Shown here: positions 47,685-60,898 of the stretch, one piece after another
Layout: each line of letters begins with the position of its first letter
How positions within the stretch are numbered: the stretch's first letter is position 1
DNA from: Acanthochlamys bracteata
Lineage: Eukaryota; Streptophyta; Magnoliopsida; Pandanales; Velloziaceae
Direction of reading: 5' to 3'
NCBI GenBank assembly: GCA_019914995.1
Contig: CM034130.1
Location: forward strand, 4,154,001 to 4,218,000
DNA length: 64,000 nucleotides
Position numbers and translations under genes: made by a program
The notes under the pieces: model-generated
Told to the model about the DNA's origin: nothing
The model's input: only the letters and a program-made list of their open reading frames with translations
Databases searched by the model: none

Positions 47685-50600
47685 GTAATTATGAAGACAT
47701 TACTCGCTACATTCTTAAAGGTGTTCATTACCTCCACTTTTCTGTTACCTCAATATGTCAACATAGCTCTTGATACTTGCATTATATAGAGAAATCAGGG
47801 TTGTTTAAGGCAATAACTAGTGTATATACTTTCAAAATGTACATCATGAACATCTAGCGGGTAGAGGCATCAATATGATTATCTTTGGAGAACTAGGAGA
47901 TATGATGTGTTGATGCTGCTGGTAGCATTTATTGAAATGGTTCATGCCACTGTCTTTCTTTTGCTATTTCCTAGAACATGGTCAGGATCTCCTCTCTTGA
48001 GCTCCTAGGAGCTGTTTAATTGGTCGTAGGGTCTCCACCTATGTCCGGTACTTCTATTTTGGGTAGCAATTCTCTGGGTTCCCTCTTGAAATTGGCCAAT
48101 GTGTGTATTGGACTCCATTTTCACCACTTTCTGAACACGCTTGTCCATAAAGACAAGGGGCTATCCTTGCCTTTCTTTCCAAAGGAGGCTTACCATATTA
48201 TCTAAAATTTAAAAAAAACAAAAGAAAATGGTTAGGGTGAGATGTTGTTGCACATAACAATTTACAAGGCTGGTTAATTTTGAAGTATACTGCAGGCTGG
48301 AAGATGTGACTAACTTGTGTGTAGAAAATTAACATCCAACTTTCAGTTTACTATGAATAATACAATCGTACTTACAGTTTTTCCTCTTTCACAGGCTGCT
48401 GACATAAAAGTTCTAGCATCCTTAAACAGAGATGATTTAAAGAAATTATGTGCCCACAACTATCCAGAATGGATTTCGTTTCCTTTATTTGAGCAGGTGT
48501 TATTTTGTGTCCTTAGCTTTTCATTCTCTAATCAGTATTCTATTTAAGTAAATTCAATCAGCTTTTTCTTTTCATTACAAGTCACTCCTTGCAACATTTT
48601 CTGGATTCCTCTATAGGTTGCTGTGCTTTTATCCATTTCAGTTGCTAGATAGGTATTTTATACATTGATTATTGATGCCCCTACTGGCGACAACTACATG
48701 TAGGAAATACATTGATTATTGATGCCCCTACTGGCGACAACTACATGTAGGAAGAGTATATTGACTATTAACATGTTCTTATGGTCATCCTGTTTCTGGC
48801 ATTTGCTTTTTGGATAAGATAAAAGGTTTTTACCTTGTAATTGCGATGATGCTAAGCACCAAAATAATCCAGAAATACAATTGCTTTGTGTGGTTATGAA
48901 ATTTTGTCCTTTCTTACATGGAAGACAAACTTCATACATATCTATACCTGCTTCCTTAAATTTAGAAGATCATTGTTTTTGTTTTAAATACAAATACATT
49001 ATAAGTTACTTAAATTCAGTTTCTTTAGCAATCATAACATCTTAAGCATCATTATGGATTTTCTGCAGGTGAAGTGGCTAAATCAACAACTGAGCAGATT
49101 ATGGCCTTTTGTTGCAGATGTAAGATGCCTATTTGTCGTGCTATTTAACCTTTATTTTATTGTAAAGACATTGAAGCTTCACAAGATAATTAGGATAGTA
49201 GGATGCTGAATATTGCAGCTAGTTTATAGTCAGATGATTTGAACAGAGGAGCCAAAAGTTTCAAAATAATAGTTTTAGATAGGTGGCACATGATGTTACG
49301 AAACATCTCATGCGTGGCTTTTACCGGAAAGAATTGTAGCAAAATAAAAAATGCAATTGTTTCTCCCCCTGAGTGGGACAAACGAAGTGCAGGATAAATT
49401 GTTTCTTACATGTGGTTGTTTTATCAAGTAATCAAAATATAATTGTAGTTCTAATTTTTGTTTGAAAGTATCTAAGGATTGGCTTTGGTCCTAATTGGTG
49501 GTTTATACGAAATAATACTACTAGATGTGACCAATGGTTGTTGACATTCATCTACTTTTACCATTGCTTGTCATCAATGATAGCTGCCATTAGTTTTGAA
49601 TAGATAATGACCAAGGTTGTCAAAGTCGCTTTACCGTTTAGGGTTGGTGGAGCGCCCTTAAAATTTGAACAAAAGATCAAAAACATAGGATTGAAAGATT
49701 TTATGAACTCCAAAACATAACATCAAATAATTGCATGTAAATTAGAAAAGCTTAAGAGGCAAATATCATGCAGATTTTACTACAAAAGGGTGTATGCCTA
49801 TTTCATGAATTTATATGTTTGTGCTTAGATTAGTTAGCTATACAACGTGAATTGCATAAAAGAGTTTGTTATTGTACAATGACTTAGTAACAGTAATATG
49901 CTTATTACTTGAATAGATTAGAAAAAGAAAGTTTTTGTTAGGAACTCCAAATAAATAAAAGAAAAGATAAGAAAAATAAGAGACCAAAAGAAGCAAAAGT
50001 TGGAATACATGTGACGACAATTAGTTTTCTAAGATTCAAATGTGAAAAGTCATTGTAGATAACTTATTTATCTTGTCTGATCAACCAAAAGGCTCAGAAA
50101 ACTATGAAACATATACCTATTTCTGAAATAATGAAAATGTGTATAAATTGGGGTATTAGCAAATCAATAATTTCATACAATTTATGCTTTCACGTCCGAG
50201 TTTATGATCCACCTCGATTCTACTGCATTCTTGCTTTTTGTCTGAGACAACATATTTTTAATGCATAGGATCATAAAACTGTGAAAGATTATGAATCAAG
50301 TTGTGTTTTTGATGACCATGATGATGACATTTGTTGGTTGTCAAAAGTCATTGAGAGTTTTCAAGTGAAATTGGGTGCTTAACCCAAAAAATATATGCGT
50401 ACTTTATGAAGAATAAAGCAAAAGGAATGTTCTTCTATAATACTATAGAAGCGTTAATTGCTTGTAGCTCGTACTTTTAAGATATGGAGAGAAAAAAAGA
50501 AGAGATGGTGGATGGTTATTTTGAAGCTGCTGGAGAAATGGGGATAACTAAATTGCACTAGTGATGAAGGAGAGTTTGAAAAAATTTAGATGTGTTTACT

Positions 50601-53600
50601 GAGGTAGCCAAGGAAGAAGGGCAGCTATCAAAAAACAGTTACAGATCTTGGCAAACTATTGGTTGAAAGGGAGAATGGGCTTTGGTAATTAAGGGGGATG
50701 CTTTGTATTGGTGCTGCGTGTTTCTTAGATTGTGTATTAACGTGGTTGACATGTTCTAAGGCCATTCCTAAATTTATGCCGAAAACCTAATTACCAATTG
50801 AGAAGTTATTCATGAATCTAATATGCATAGGAACATCCATGATGGCATAACAAGCTAATGCTTGGATTGCTTCACTAGGATGATTGAAACTCTGGAATAG
50901 CCACCCAAGGTTGTTATTTGAGTTCATCCTAGTATCCATTGTAAGCTGGTTACTATATATTACTATGAATCTCTTTTTTGTCTGCACTTCTTGAAATTAC
51001 AAAGTAAATGTATGTAAGCTTTTTCATAAACTCAGAAGAACAAACACTTCTTGGAAGGTTTTGTATCTGTGTCGGATATGTATAGGACCTAACACTTTCC
51101 TGCATGCTCCTCAGACATGTACGAGAAACACAAATACTGTATTCAACATCAGACACTTTGAAAACACTTTGTACTCAATGTATTTTACCACTGGAAATAG
51201 TTCCTTCTGTATTGGGCTTCTCCAATATACCTATGTGCTATTGTTTGCTGCAATAACCTCCCCCTCCACCCCCCCCCCCCTCCCCCGAAAAAAAGAAAAT
51301 CTTCTGGTAAATTCTTTTGGGAAGGGAATTTTAAACAGAGAATCAACTAAACTGCTCCAATTCCAATTTTTAAAAGGGAAATTGAAATAGTTAAAGGTAG
51401 ATTGAAAACGGTTAGATTGCAGTAATGACGGGTAAATACGGGAAAGGACTAAGCCCAGAACTTGTTTTTGTTGTACATCTCTTTTCCGTCTTATGAGTTA
51501 TGAGTAGCTTATTCAATTTGCTTACGCTTACATGCAATCTAACTGGTTTCTGGTTTGGTATTAGGCAGCAACAATGGTCATCAAGGAGACTGTTGAACCT
51601 TTACTTGAGGATTACAAGCCTCCAGGAATATCATCACTTCAATTCAGCAAACTCTCTCTTGGGATTGTTCCTCCTAAGATAGAAGGTGAGCAATTGTATT
51701 CTTCTTCAAATAAAAGAAAGAAGTTAAAAGAAATAGCTTTCAGTTTTTCCTATTGGTAAATTACTTGTGAGAGTTTTCTTGTAAATATCTGAGGAACCAT
51801 CCAAAGAGTGTCTAATTGCATAAAAGATAAAACGTTCTACATCTAGGTTAGGTATGTTGCAAATTTACCGATTCATGGAATTGCACTGATAAGAATTTTT
51901 TTTTGTTTTTGTTTTAAGAAATGTGTATATCCTATTTGTACCCTTGGCAGAACATTTATAGACATTGCACCTCTTTTCAAAGGTATTCGAGTTCAAAATC
52001 TCAAGGAAGGTCAAATTACAATGGATATTGACTTCAGATGGGGTGGAGATCTAAGCATAATTCTTGCTGTTCAAGCACTTATTGCATCGTTGCCCATTGA
52101 GGTTTGTACACCAACTTCTAGTTTTAAGGAATTAGCTAATTAAGCTTCAAAAAAATATTATCCTAACTCTGTTGTTTGGCTGTCTCTGTAAACTGTTGCC
52201 GGATTTTGTGGTTGCAGTTAAAAGATCTCCAAATCTTTACAGTTATCCGAGTTATTTTTCAACTTTCTGAGGAGATTCCTTGCATTTCTGCAGTTGTTGT
52301 TTCTCTTTTATCTGAGGTATGTAGCAGGTACTGTGAATTTAACCTTCGTCTTCATTCCAGTCTTTTGCTCTAAGAAGAATGCTTGTTAACTTAGGAAATC
52401 AGATGATAACCTCCTTATAGGTTAAGTTTTAAACTTAGGCTTCTAATAACTAACTTCATTGACAAAATACAGATATACACATTCTTCGTCATCTTGTTGC
52501 ATTCATTTCAAATCATTGATTCTATTTATTCTCTTGTTTGCTCTGGTATGCTTCTGTTTTCTGCTAACCAATGCTTTCAGAGTTAACTCATCTGATGAAC
52601 ACAAACATTCTGTCTAGTAAATTGTTAAAATAGGATGATAGGGTGAAAACACGCACAGACAAAAGCAGAAATATCAGAAAGCTGGAATTTTCCATTATGG
52701 CCTATGCATTGATTAGTGCTATGACTTTTCAACAGAATAGCATGTCTAGCAAAATAGTCTTTGGAAATGATCTTTTTGTGGAATTCTGCATACCAATGTA
52801 CTTGTCTAGCAAATTTTTTACATTGAGGATAATGGAAATATCATATTGTTGACTTCTAAGAAATGATTTATAGAGTAATAAAAAAAATGGCATTGACTTC
52901 TACAAAAGAAAGGGAAAATGATTATTACAAAATAAATGGGTTAATAGTAATAATTAATAGACAAAGTTTGTCGCCATTAAGTTATAAACAAAATAAATAA
53001 TTGCAGAAAGAAAAGGGCATTGCAACTACTCTTTTGATGAGAATAATTTGCTGTATACCAAACAAATTAGTTAAAGAAAAATGTTAAAAATGGCATTTGC
53101 AACTAACCTTTTTACAAGGTTTTTAGTCACTAGTTTCTTATAAATGGTTAGTTGGTATTTTATTATATAAGAACTTTGATTAATTAGAAGAGAAAGAGAA
53201 AAACATTTGGCAGTACTAGGTCGCACTTGACTCATAAATAAAGAAAGATTAGTTATGGAAGAAAAATAGTTGACATCACTAGTTAGCCCTGTCTACATAG
53301 TTACTACTGACTTATAAGAGAACAATTTGATTAAATATAAGAAGAAATTGGCATTAAGGATTAGTCACATCTGATTTATTAAAATATTATTAACGCAAAA
53401 GGAAAAAGACAGTCCTTTGCTATGAAAAAAAAATTGATCAATTTAAGGAAAAGAAGCTAATAATAGTTATTTATTTTATGAGGTTAGCCACAATGACTTC
53501 TACAAAGAACTAATTATTTAAATTAAAAAAATGGCAGTAACAACTTTATACTCGTTCATAGGTGTAGTTCCATTTAGTAGCTTGCTTGTGAAATCTTGCC

Positions 53601-56600
53601 AATGAACGAGAGAGCATGCTTACCTTATTTCATTTCTGATTTGCTTTTTAATTTTTTTCTCCTAATCGTATTGTGAGCACTAAATTGGCTTAACTGAAAT
53701 GTTATTCACGAAGGAAATTCTATTTCGGTTGTCACAGCCTTGTGACCTTTTCTTCTTGCTCTTTTCTTAATTTAGATATGAACATCAAATTAAGCAATGA
53801 ACACTATTTAAAGTGTTGTTGTACAAGTACTTCAAGAATGAGCTGGAAACTTGAAATGTATCATCTAAAACTTTTCTTCAGCCTAAGCCCAGAATAGATT
53901 ATACATTGAAGGCAGTCGGAGGAAGCTTAACAGCCATTCCTGGACTCTCAGGCATGATCGATGTAAGATTTTATCTATGACATTATGAGATTTAAGTTTC
54001 TTTGATATGTCGAGTCTTCTTGGTTGTTTTTCTTTTGCTGTTGTTTTACTCGAAATCTCATTGATTTGAATCTTTTTAGGTCATATATAAAAGTATAATA
54101 ATCTCCCTACACTAATTTGATTGATACTTCTCTCAGGACACTGTAGATTCTCTTATTTCAGACATGCTTGAATGGCCCCATAGGATTGTTGTCCCAATCG
54201 GTGGAGTAGCCGTTGATACAAGGTTAGCATTTGCAAGTTCCTTGTTTCCTTTCACATAGCTGTTTTCCTTTGATTTTTAATATAATATTCTCTTCTTTTC
54301 TTTTTGTTGGTGTAAGTGTAAACACATTCCATTGCAATTTTGTCCGAAAAGGATGTTTCTTCCTATTGTTGCTTCTGTGCTCCGTACATTTTAATCCATT
54401 CTCCAATAACATAACTAGCTTGCATCTGTTGCTGTTCTATGTGATTGGAATATATGCAGTGGTATAATGGTTTGGTGATGGATCCATATGGTTTGCTTTG
54501 TCACTTCATTGTGTATGGAAAACTAAGGCCAATGTACTGCTATTGGGCTGAAAATGGGCTACATCCAGCTCCTAATTCCGTTGTCTCTATGTTTGAGAAT
54601 GATTAAAACTATGGGTTACTTCTTGTGTACCTCCTTGTGTACATTTCTTTTTTTGTTTTTCAAATCAACCGTACTTCTTCTAAAACCGTCTGGAGTCCAT
54701 GTATAGCATCCCATCCCAACTGTACACTAGATTGAGAGGTCCATAAGAGGTGCACTATCTGCTCTAATAGGTCTAGATAATATTACACATTCTGAGAAAT
54801 GATTGGAACTTCAGTCAAGGTTCACCAACTAGGGGGATGGCGGACCTAATGCCAGTCCATAGGTTTTTTGATAAAATTGGCTACTATCAAAATCAGAAAA
54901 AATGTAAGAGAGAAAGCACCTAATGCTACTCTAGAACCCTGTATTTTCCTAAATTAAAACAAACAACTCCAACTAACTAAGCTCGCTTTTAAAGCTAAGT
55001 AAATAATCTTGTCACTTAAACCGAAATCTTTCTCTATAGGTTAGTCCAATAAGTCGTTAAGCTTTGCAGAACCTGCCGGCTAATTCTTGGGCAACCTAGC
55101 ATCTTAATTATGGCGCTTAAATTGTGGAAAGGTAAGCTTGGGCATGGTCAAAATCTTGAGCTACACCCAGTCGAACCTATTTAGCCCATGGACAGGGCTA
55201 AATGAGACTCTCATTTAAAACTATGCACTTTTAGAAATTTACTCATGTTGATGGGACTTGGGAATCTGGTACAGGCTTGAATCCACTCACTTGTTTTAAC
55301 CCTTCCATAGGAAGTTATCACCGCATGCCACTGCTGATAACTTTAGATTTTGTTGCCATTTTTCAATTCACTTATTTCCGGTGACAGAAGATGCAAGTAT
55401 AGTTATTTTACTTCTAAGGTATTCTTCTTGCTTCTTGATTATACTGCTATGTATTGTTCATATTGGAGATTATGAAAGATCTTGTTTTATTTTGCAGTGA
55501 CTTAGAGCTTAAACCACAGGGAAGACTTACAGTGACTGTGGTGAAAGCAACTTCTTTAAAGAACATGGAGCTTATTGGTAAATCAGACCCTTATGTTGTC
55601 ATGCATATTCGTCCTGCATTCAAGGTAAAAACAAAAGTGATTGATGACAACCTCAACCCTATCTGGAATGAAACTTTTGAGCTAATTGTGGAGGACAAGG
55701 AGACCCAATCAGTGATTTTTGAGGTAGGCATCACTGAAATTATTGTCCTTTGCTTGTTTCTAGAATTTTAATTCAAAGGTATACCTACTTTGATGAAATG
55801 AAGCTCCTTATTTTGTTTTCTTTATATGTCATCTGATGTGTAATTCTACCACCTTTGTAAAATGTTTTGCTTTGTAGGTTCTTCTGTACCTTGTGGTATG
55901 ATTTGCTTGCATTAACTTGTTTGTCTCCTTTTTAGTTGTTAATCCCCTTCCAAGATCTGGTTATTCTGTTACATCATTTGGAGTTTAAGTTTTCAGATTC
56001 CTTGTGGTTCTATTTCAGTTAGAACTGGAGCTTTACAACGTTCAAGTTATCCTTTTCTCCTCTTTCTCTTTATGCTCAATTACCCTCTGTGTTTTGTGGT
56101 TTGTCTTGTAGTAGTCTAGATGGGTTATGAAGTCTAATAGGCCAAGATAATGATATTCTCCGAAGAACTAAGTTTATACTTGTAGGATATTGATAGCCTT
56201 CAAAATTTGGGAGACATCATTAATAAGTAGTTGGTCTAGTTTTATTACATCTTCTATCCTTCCAAGTGCTTTTTGGGTTAAATTCTGTTTCTTGACTCCA
56301 CAACAAATTGGATTATGTATTAGGACAACTCTTGCAAGTTTTTGAAATAGCTTTGCCACCTTATAGCAAATCTAAATCACATTCTAACATATCGATAATA
56401 CTTGCTCGCAAGTATAATGGAATGGGTGGTGTTGAATGAAGCTAATTTTATGTTTATTTACGTTTCTGAACTATCTCATGATTAGCAAACGTGTTTCACT
56501 TATTCACATTGGCTGAATAGATATCTTTAAGCAATTTATTTAAATGATGAATGTTTAGGACAATATGGGAGTTCTTCTTTTATGAAATTTTCAATACAAG

Positions 56601-56819
56601 CATTTGCATTGAGACGCATGCCTGTGAAATGATTCACATTGAAAGAGTGATATTGAGATGAATAATAAAATAGCACTAGATTTTAAAAACTAGTAAATCT
56701 ATAAAAGCTCTATCCGAATTAATTGAATTACTCTATGAAAATATGATCTAGATGGCTATTTAAAGAAGTATTTATTTGTCCATGTAGCAACTAGTCAAGT
56801 TTAATCTAGACAGTTGAAT

Positions 56820-56859
<40 letters not shown>

Positions 56860-57280
56860 ACGGAAACCTTGTTAAGTCTCTTTCCGCAGATATTTTTCTG
56901 GAGAAGGTAAAATTATAGATTTTAGGAAGAATAACTGATGAGCAAATTGTACTTTAGAGAACTCACTGTCGTGAAATAGCTCACTATTTCACACTTAATG
57001 TAAACTTTGTAGTTTCTCTTAAGGAATATGGTTGTTGAGTACATTTAGATAAGTTTCCTTTGCAAATGATTTACTTGGATTCTTGAATCCCATAATCTTT
57101 CATGTTATACAGGTTCTTGATGAGGATAACATTGTCGATGACAAGAGACTAGGCATAGTGAAGTTGCATTTGGCAGGACTCCAAGATGAGACGTTAATGG
57201 AACATGATTTGAGGTTGCTACCCACACTTGATATGTTGACAATAAGAGACAAGAAGAACAGGGGGGTTCTTACAATAAAG
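43671..57280 (+). CDS. CLB1: SMP-C2 lipid-binding membrane tether (plant synaptotagmin-like, CLB1/NTMC2T4 type), partial at the 3' end
   Basis: Ten exons: 43671-43775, 48395-48496, 49069-49119, 51565-51685, 51983-52101, 52218-52316, 53882-53962, 54137-54222, 55498-55723, 57113-57280. All introns are GT/AG and all phases agree (1158 nt, 386 codons). The protein starts MGLISGMLIGLLVGIGLIAG, an N-terminal hydrophobic hairpin that anchors family members in the ER. An SMP lipid-transfer domain covers about residues 65-250 (EWISFPLFEQVKWLNQQL, KPRIDYTLKAVGGSLTAIPG, WPHRIVVPIGG). One C2 domain starts near 264 (GRLTVTVVKATSLKN, GKSDPYV, NLNPIWNETF, LDEDNIVDDKRLG). In relatives the C2 is followed by a coiled, Gly/Val-rich tail of about 120 residues; that part is not found before the window ends. 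By start and SMP sequence this resembles Arabidopsis CLB1/NTMC2T4 more than the two-C2 SYT1-5 types. Likely role: lipid transfer or tethering at membrane contact sites. Confidence 0.92.
43795..43823. repeat. (CT)n microsatellite
   Basis: About 14 CT units lie 20 bases into intron 1 of the CLB1-like gene. Confidence 0.95.
47225..47539 (+). other. unrecognised ORF in intron 1 of the CLB1-like gene
   Basis: From an ATG at 47225 the frame runs 104 codons (MIEAGKKLEHTVVIFVEFK to LNENFQQ). It is fairly charged and has no family I recognise. It could be a captured or decayed gene fragment, or chance. Confidence 0.2.
47655..47682. repeat. (AT)n microsatellite
   Basis: About 14 TA units within intron 1 of the CLB1-like gene. 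Confidence 0.9.
48661..48753. repeat. perfect 46-47-bp tandem duplication
   Basis: Two adjacent, apparently identical units, each starting TACATTGATTATTGATGCCC and ending CTACATGTAGGAA, in intron 2 of the CLB1-like gene. Identity implies a recent event. Confidence 0.9.
49120..51564 (+). other. intron 3 of the CLB1-like gene (2.4 kb)
   Basis: GTAAGATG start and TATTAG end. Near 49612, AAGGTTGTCAAAGTCGC resembles the edge of the element at 20373. A poly-C run lies at about 51270-51286. 50400-50700 has short, broken, Lys/Glu-rich frames that I cannot assign. Confidence 0.6.
52865..53560. repeat. degenerate array with a period near 90-110 bp in intron 6 of the CLB1-like gene
   Basis: A block of the form AAAATGGCATT-GA(C/T)T-CTACAAA, followed by AT-rich sequence with AATTTGATTAA-TATAAGA, returns about every 100 bases. 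Examples are GGCATTGACTTCTACAAAAG near 52891, GGGCATTGCAACTACTC near 53016, TGGCATTTGCAACTAACC near 53091, TTGGCAGTACTAGGTCGCAC near 53207 and ATGACTTCTACAAAGAACTA near 53492. The units are strongly diverged. Confidence 0.5.
56823..56858. repeat. (AT)n microsatellite
   Basis: About 18 AT units in intron 9 of the CLB1-like gene. Confidence 0.95.
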
Positions 57281-58093
57281 GTCAGTGAAATACATTTGTT
57301 TTCTACCATCCATCATAGTATGCTGTTATTTGTGTAGACTATAAGTTTATTGCTCAGCATCTTCATCTTTAGTACTTTGAATCCAGTGCTTCCATATGTT
57401 ATCAAATTTTTAGTTATTTGTCTATACAATTATTTGTATAGACTTTAAGTCTGAGCAGACTTACTTTGGTTTACAATTTATGAACTTGACTTCACTCGAA
57501 CGATGGTTTTTACCAAGTCATTAGAACTCCGACTGTGTGGATTCTTCCACATACATGTTCTAAAACCTCCGTCAAGGCAGAGCGTCTATTGTATAGTAGC
57601 TATTGGTAATGAGAAAATTAGAAATCGAAATTAGGAGAATTCAATAATTGCAAAACATAGGATAGTAGGATTTTTGTAGCAATAACAAGATGACGATCCA
57701 TATTTATGTGTAGCAGTGTCGCTTGGGTGAATACCGTATATATTGATGGCTTAAATTAGAGAAAGTCCTTTTGCAAATAGTGCTCATTAGCCTATATTCT
57801 TTGCAAGGTATAATGCATTAATAATTGTTTGCTCCCTTATTTTGTTTAAAATATAGTATTATCATTTATTGTATCAATCAACATGTGAAAGGATGGATTT
57901 TCAAATTCTACAGTTAGAGGTCATCAAATATTGATTAACTTGTAGACATATTAGCGAAGAATTTTTTCATGCTTTCTGCTTTAAGATTCCCAAGATGAAA
58001 TACATCTTCAAAGCTTAAAGTTAATTCCATCATCTTCTCTCATATCCTAATATGTGCATGTGCAAACCTTGTATCACCGGCTTTAATCACTGT

Positions 58094-60893
58094 CTGTTTG
58101 GATATATGAGTAATAAATAAGAATAAATAAGAGTAAGATTAAACAAGAGAAAATTATTAGGATGGAAACGAAAGTAAGAGAATAATTTAATCTCGTCTTG
58201 TTTGAATATATCAATAAGAGAAGAGTAAATAATTATTCTTGTTTGGTAACGAAGAGTAAATAAGAGTAATTTTTATAAAAAGTCTGAAATATCCTTTTGT
58301 GTTTTTTGATTAAGCAAAGCAATTCTTCTGTGGTTTTGAGTGTTTTTTTGTGCTAACACAGAAGTGTCTCCAAAATGGAGCACTTCGCCAAGGAGGAGCA
58401 AGAAAGGTGCTTCCTCAACAAATGGCTTTCTGATTTTCTTAACCAAATATAGCGGGCATTCGTATTTTATTGTGTGACTAGCTTTGTAGCGTATGCAGTA
58501 AGGAGTTCTGATTTTGTGTGTGCAGTAGAAGATGTGTATTTCTTCTTCATACATGCGAAATTATAAATCAAATTAAACCAAGACAAGAGAACTCAATTGG
58601 AGTGCAAGAATACCAAGTGCTATTGAAAAAATTCGTTGCTATGCAACTTCAACAATTTACAAGTAGGGTACACAAAATAAGAGTGAAGATTGATTATAAT
58701 TTTTAGTCACAAAAATGAGAGACCCAAATCACAATAGGAATTTCTTACAAGAGCATGTCATGTGTAGAAGATGTTCTTATACCAGTCACACCAATATAAT
58801 GTACATGGAAGAGTATGTTTTCCACAACAATTCATGGGAGATCAGTGGACGATTTTCATCCACCACCACAACACATTAACCTATTGAAACATCCACCACA
58901 GATCCATACACCATAAACAATAAGCCACCCAAAGTTGTTTCATTGAGGCAGCCATGAATTAATTAGTTTACATAGCATGGGTTAATGTCTTGTCTTGCCT
59001 TATCCTCATGAGCTTCTAATAAACTAGGTATAGCTTTATCAAGAACAAGACCCTACAGACAGCTTTATAGGTTTATTCACAACTTAATAATACATAACGA
59101 CAACAGGTAAACATATCACCAAACTAACAAAGTAGATGGAACAGTTTAATACAACAATAACTATGCTTCTTGACTTGAACCATAACTCTATATATACAAG
59201 TAAAAGACTGACATGCGTTACAGTTCTTTGGAGAGCAGGCACTAATCTACAAGTTGGCGAAGATTGGGATTCTCAAGAGCTGCAGCTACTCTTTTCTTAT
59301 CATTCAACTGCTTGTTAACTGCAAATTAGAATTGCAATCAATCAATCCCCTTGAAAGTGTTACCACATGAAACGGTAAAGACTTCTGATCTTGTGTAGGT
59401 AGTAAAAACAAAAAGCATATGAAAAAAAAAAACATATACAAAATACTAAAAATAGTAGTGAGACTTGTAAATTATTACTAAACAAAAAAATATACGCCTT
59501 AGTAAAAAAGAGAAGAACAAAGTAAACAAAGATAAAGAAAAAAACCTTGCAGCTGACATCATTTTTATTAGAAGACTTCTATGTCATTCTTGTGGATAGA
59601 ATAACAACCCTCTTATTTACTTCTATGTTGTTCTAGACCATCACCCTCTTTCGATAATAGTGAGAGAGAGATAATTGCAAGCACTGAGTCGATTGTAAAA
59701 CAATGTCAAATAAAACTATAAAACAATTGCAAGCACTATCATGTCAGTAGATACATATGCTCGATTGTAAAATAAAAAAAAAAACAAAGAGGGCTCACCA
59801 ACACAAATGAATGTGGCTATGAAATTGAAACCACCAATATTTTGAAGGACTAAAATACCAATTAAGACCACAATACCGTCAACATGTACCATCACCTCAC
59901 ACCATGTCTTAAACTAATCAAATCATAATAGCTATCAAAGTAGAAGCTAAGCATTCTACTCCCTGACATATATGTCTATTGCAATCTAGTTTCAATATTC
60001 AGTAAGGAATATCATTTTCAAATTAACTATGCATTTCTTCTCATGAACCCGAGACATCAACTGGAATTAGCATTGGCTACTAACAACTGCATTAGCTATT
60101 CATAGCTAAATAGACCAAATACCAAAGAAGATACAAAGAGATGGAGCACCCTGCATTATCATCACCGTCTACATCCACAAACAAATTAATCTGACGAAGA
60201 GAATCATTACCGCCATTTTACATCTACAATAAACCGGATAAACATCAACAACACCAATATAAGCATTAATACCAAACTGGAGTCTCAGGAAAAGTGAACT
60301 CAAATCATTCATATGCTGGAAATGTGAAAAATCAAAGGTATAACAAGTGATAATTACCACTGCCTCTTGTCATTCCAAAACCATTTGTTCGAGAATAATG
60401 CAGGTCGCCAAATAAAAAGATAGAAAAAGAAATCGTAACAGAACTAAAACGAAATCGAAGAAATAACACGAAAACGTAAGCAACGAAATAAAAAAATAGT
60501 GTTCAAATACAAGAACGTAGCTTTAGAAAAGAAATCTAAAACTTATCTGATTAGATGGTTTTTGCCGGCGAGGCGGCAAGGCATGGTGCAGAGGTGAACA
60601 GGTGCGGCCGAGCGGCGACTATCGAGTGAAACAAAGAAGAAAATGAAAACGACTCAGTAAGTAAAACAAATCAATAATGGTAAGATAGGAACTTCATAAG
60701 TGCAACAAAAAACGAATTCTCTTACTCTCAGTTATACCCTACATTGGGGTGTAACGAATTACTCTTCAATGAAAATTAATGGGGATAAGTTTTACTCCCC
60801 ATTAATCTTATGAAATCGTTGCCAAATGAGAGCGATAGAGAGTAATTAGTTCACTCACTCTCTATCGCTTTCCGTTACACCCAATCCAAACAG
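58094..60893. mobile_element. 2.8-kb DNA transposon with ACTGT target duplication
   Basis: ACTGT at 58089-58093 and 60894-60898 flank the element. The ends are inverted: CTGTTTGGATATATGAG on the left and, on the - strand, CTGTTTGGATTGGGTGTAAC on the right. Both subterminal regions contain GTAA-rich repeats and a TTTGG(T/C)AACGA block. No transposase is recognisable inside, so it is probably non-autonomous. The superfamily is unresolved. Confidence 0.6.
60540..60650 (-). other. GC-rich gene-like patch inside the 2.8-kb element
   Basis: On the - strand a pyrimidine-rich leader is followed by GC-rich sequence and an ATG (about 60583) opening MPCRLAGKNHLIR, which stops after a few more codons. 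It contrasts with the AT-rich surroundings. It may be a captured first exon or part of the element's own lost gene. Confidence 0.25.
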
Positions 60894-60898
60894 ACTGT

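Larger units (their letters stand above)
43776..48394 (+). other. intron 1 of the CLB1-like gene (4.6 kb)
   Basis: It starts GTCGGTAGGG and ends TTTCACAG. Contents: a (CT)n tract at 43795-43823, a short - strand frame at 45287-45472 without recognisable domain, a T/A-rich centre, an (AT)n tract at 47655-47682 and an unrecognised frame at 47225-47539. At 46269 TAA followed by GGCCTGGTTTGGTTCC resembles one end of a Tourist-type element, but the other end was not found. Confidence 0.7.
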
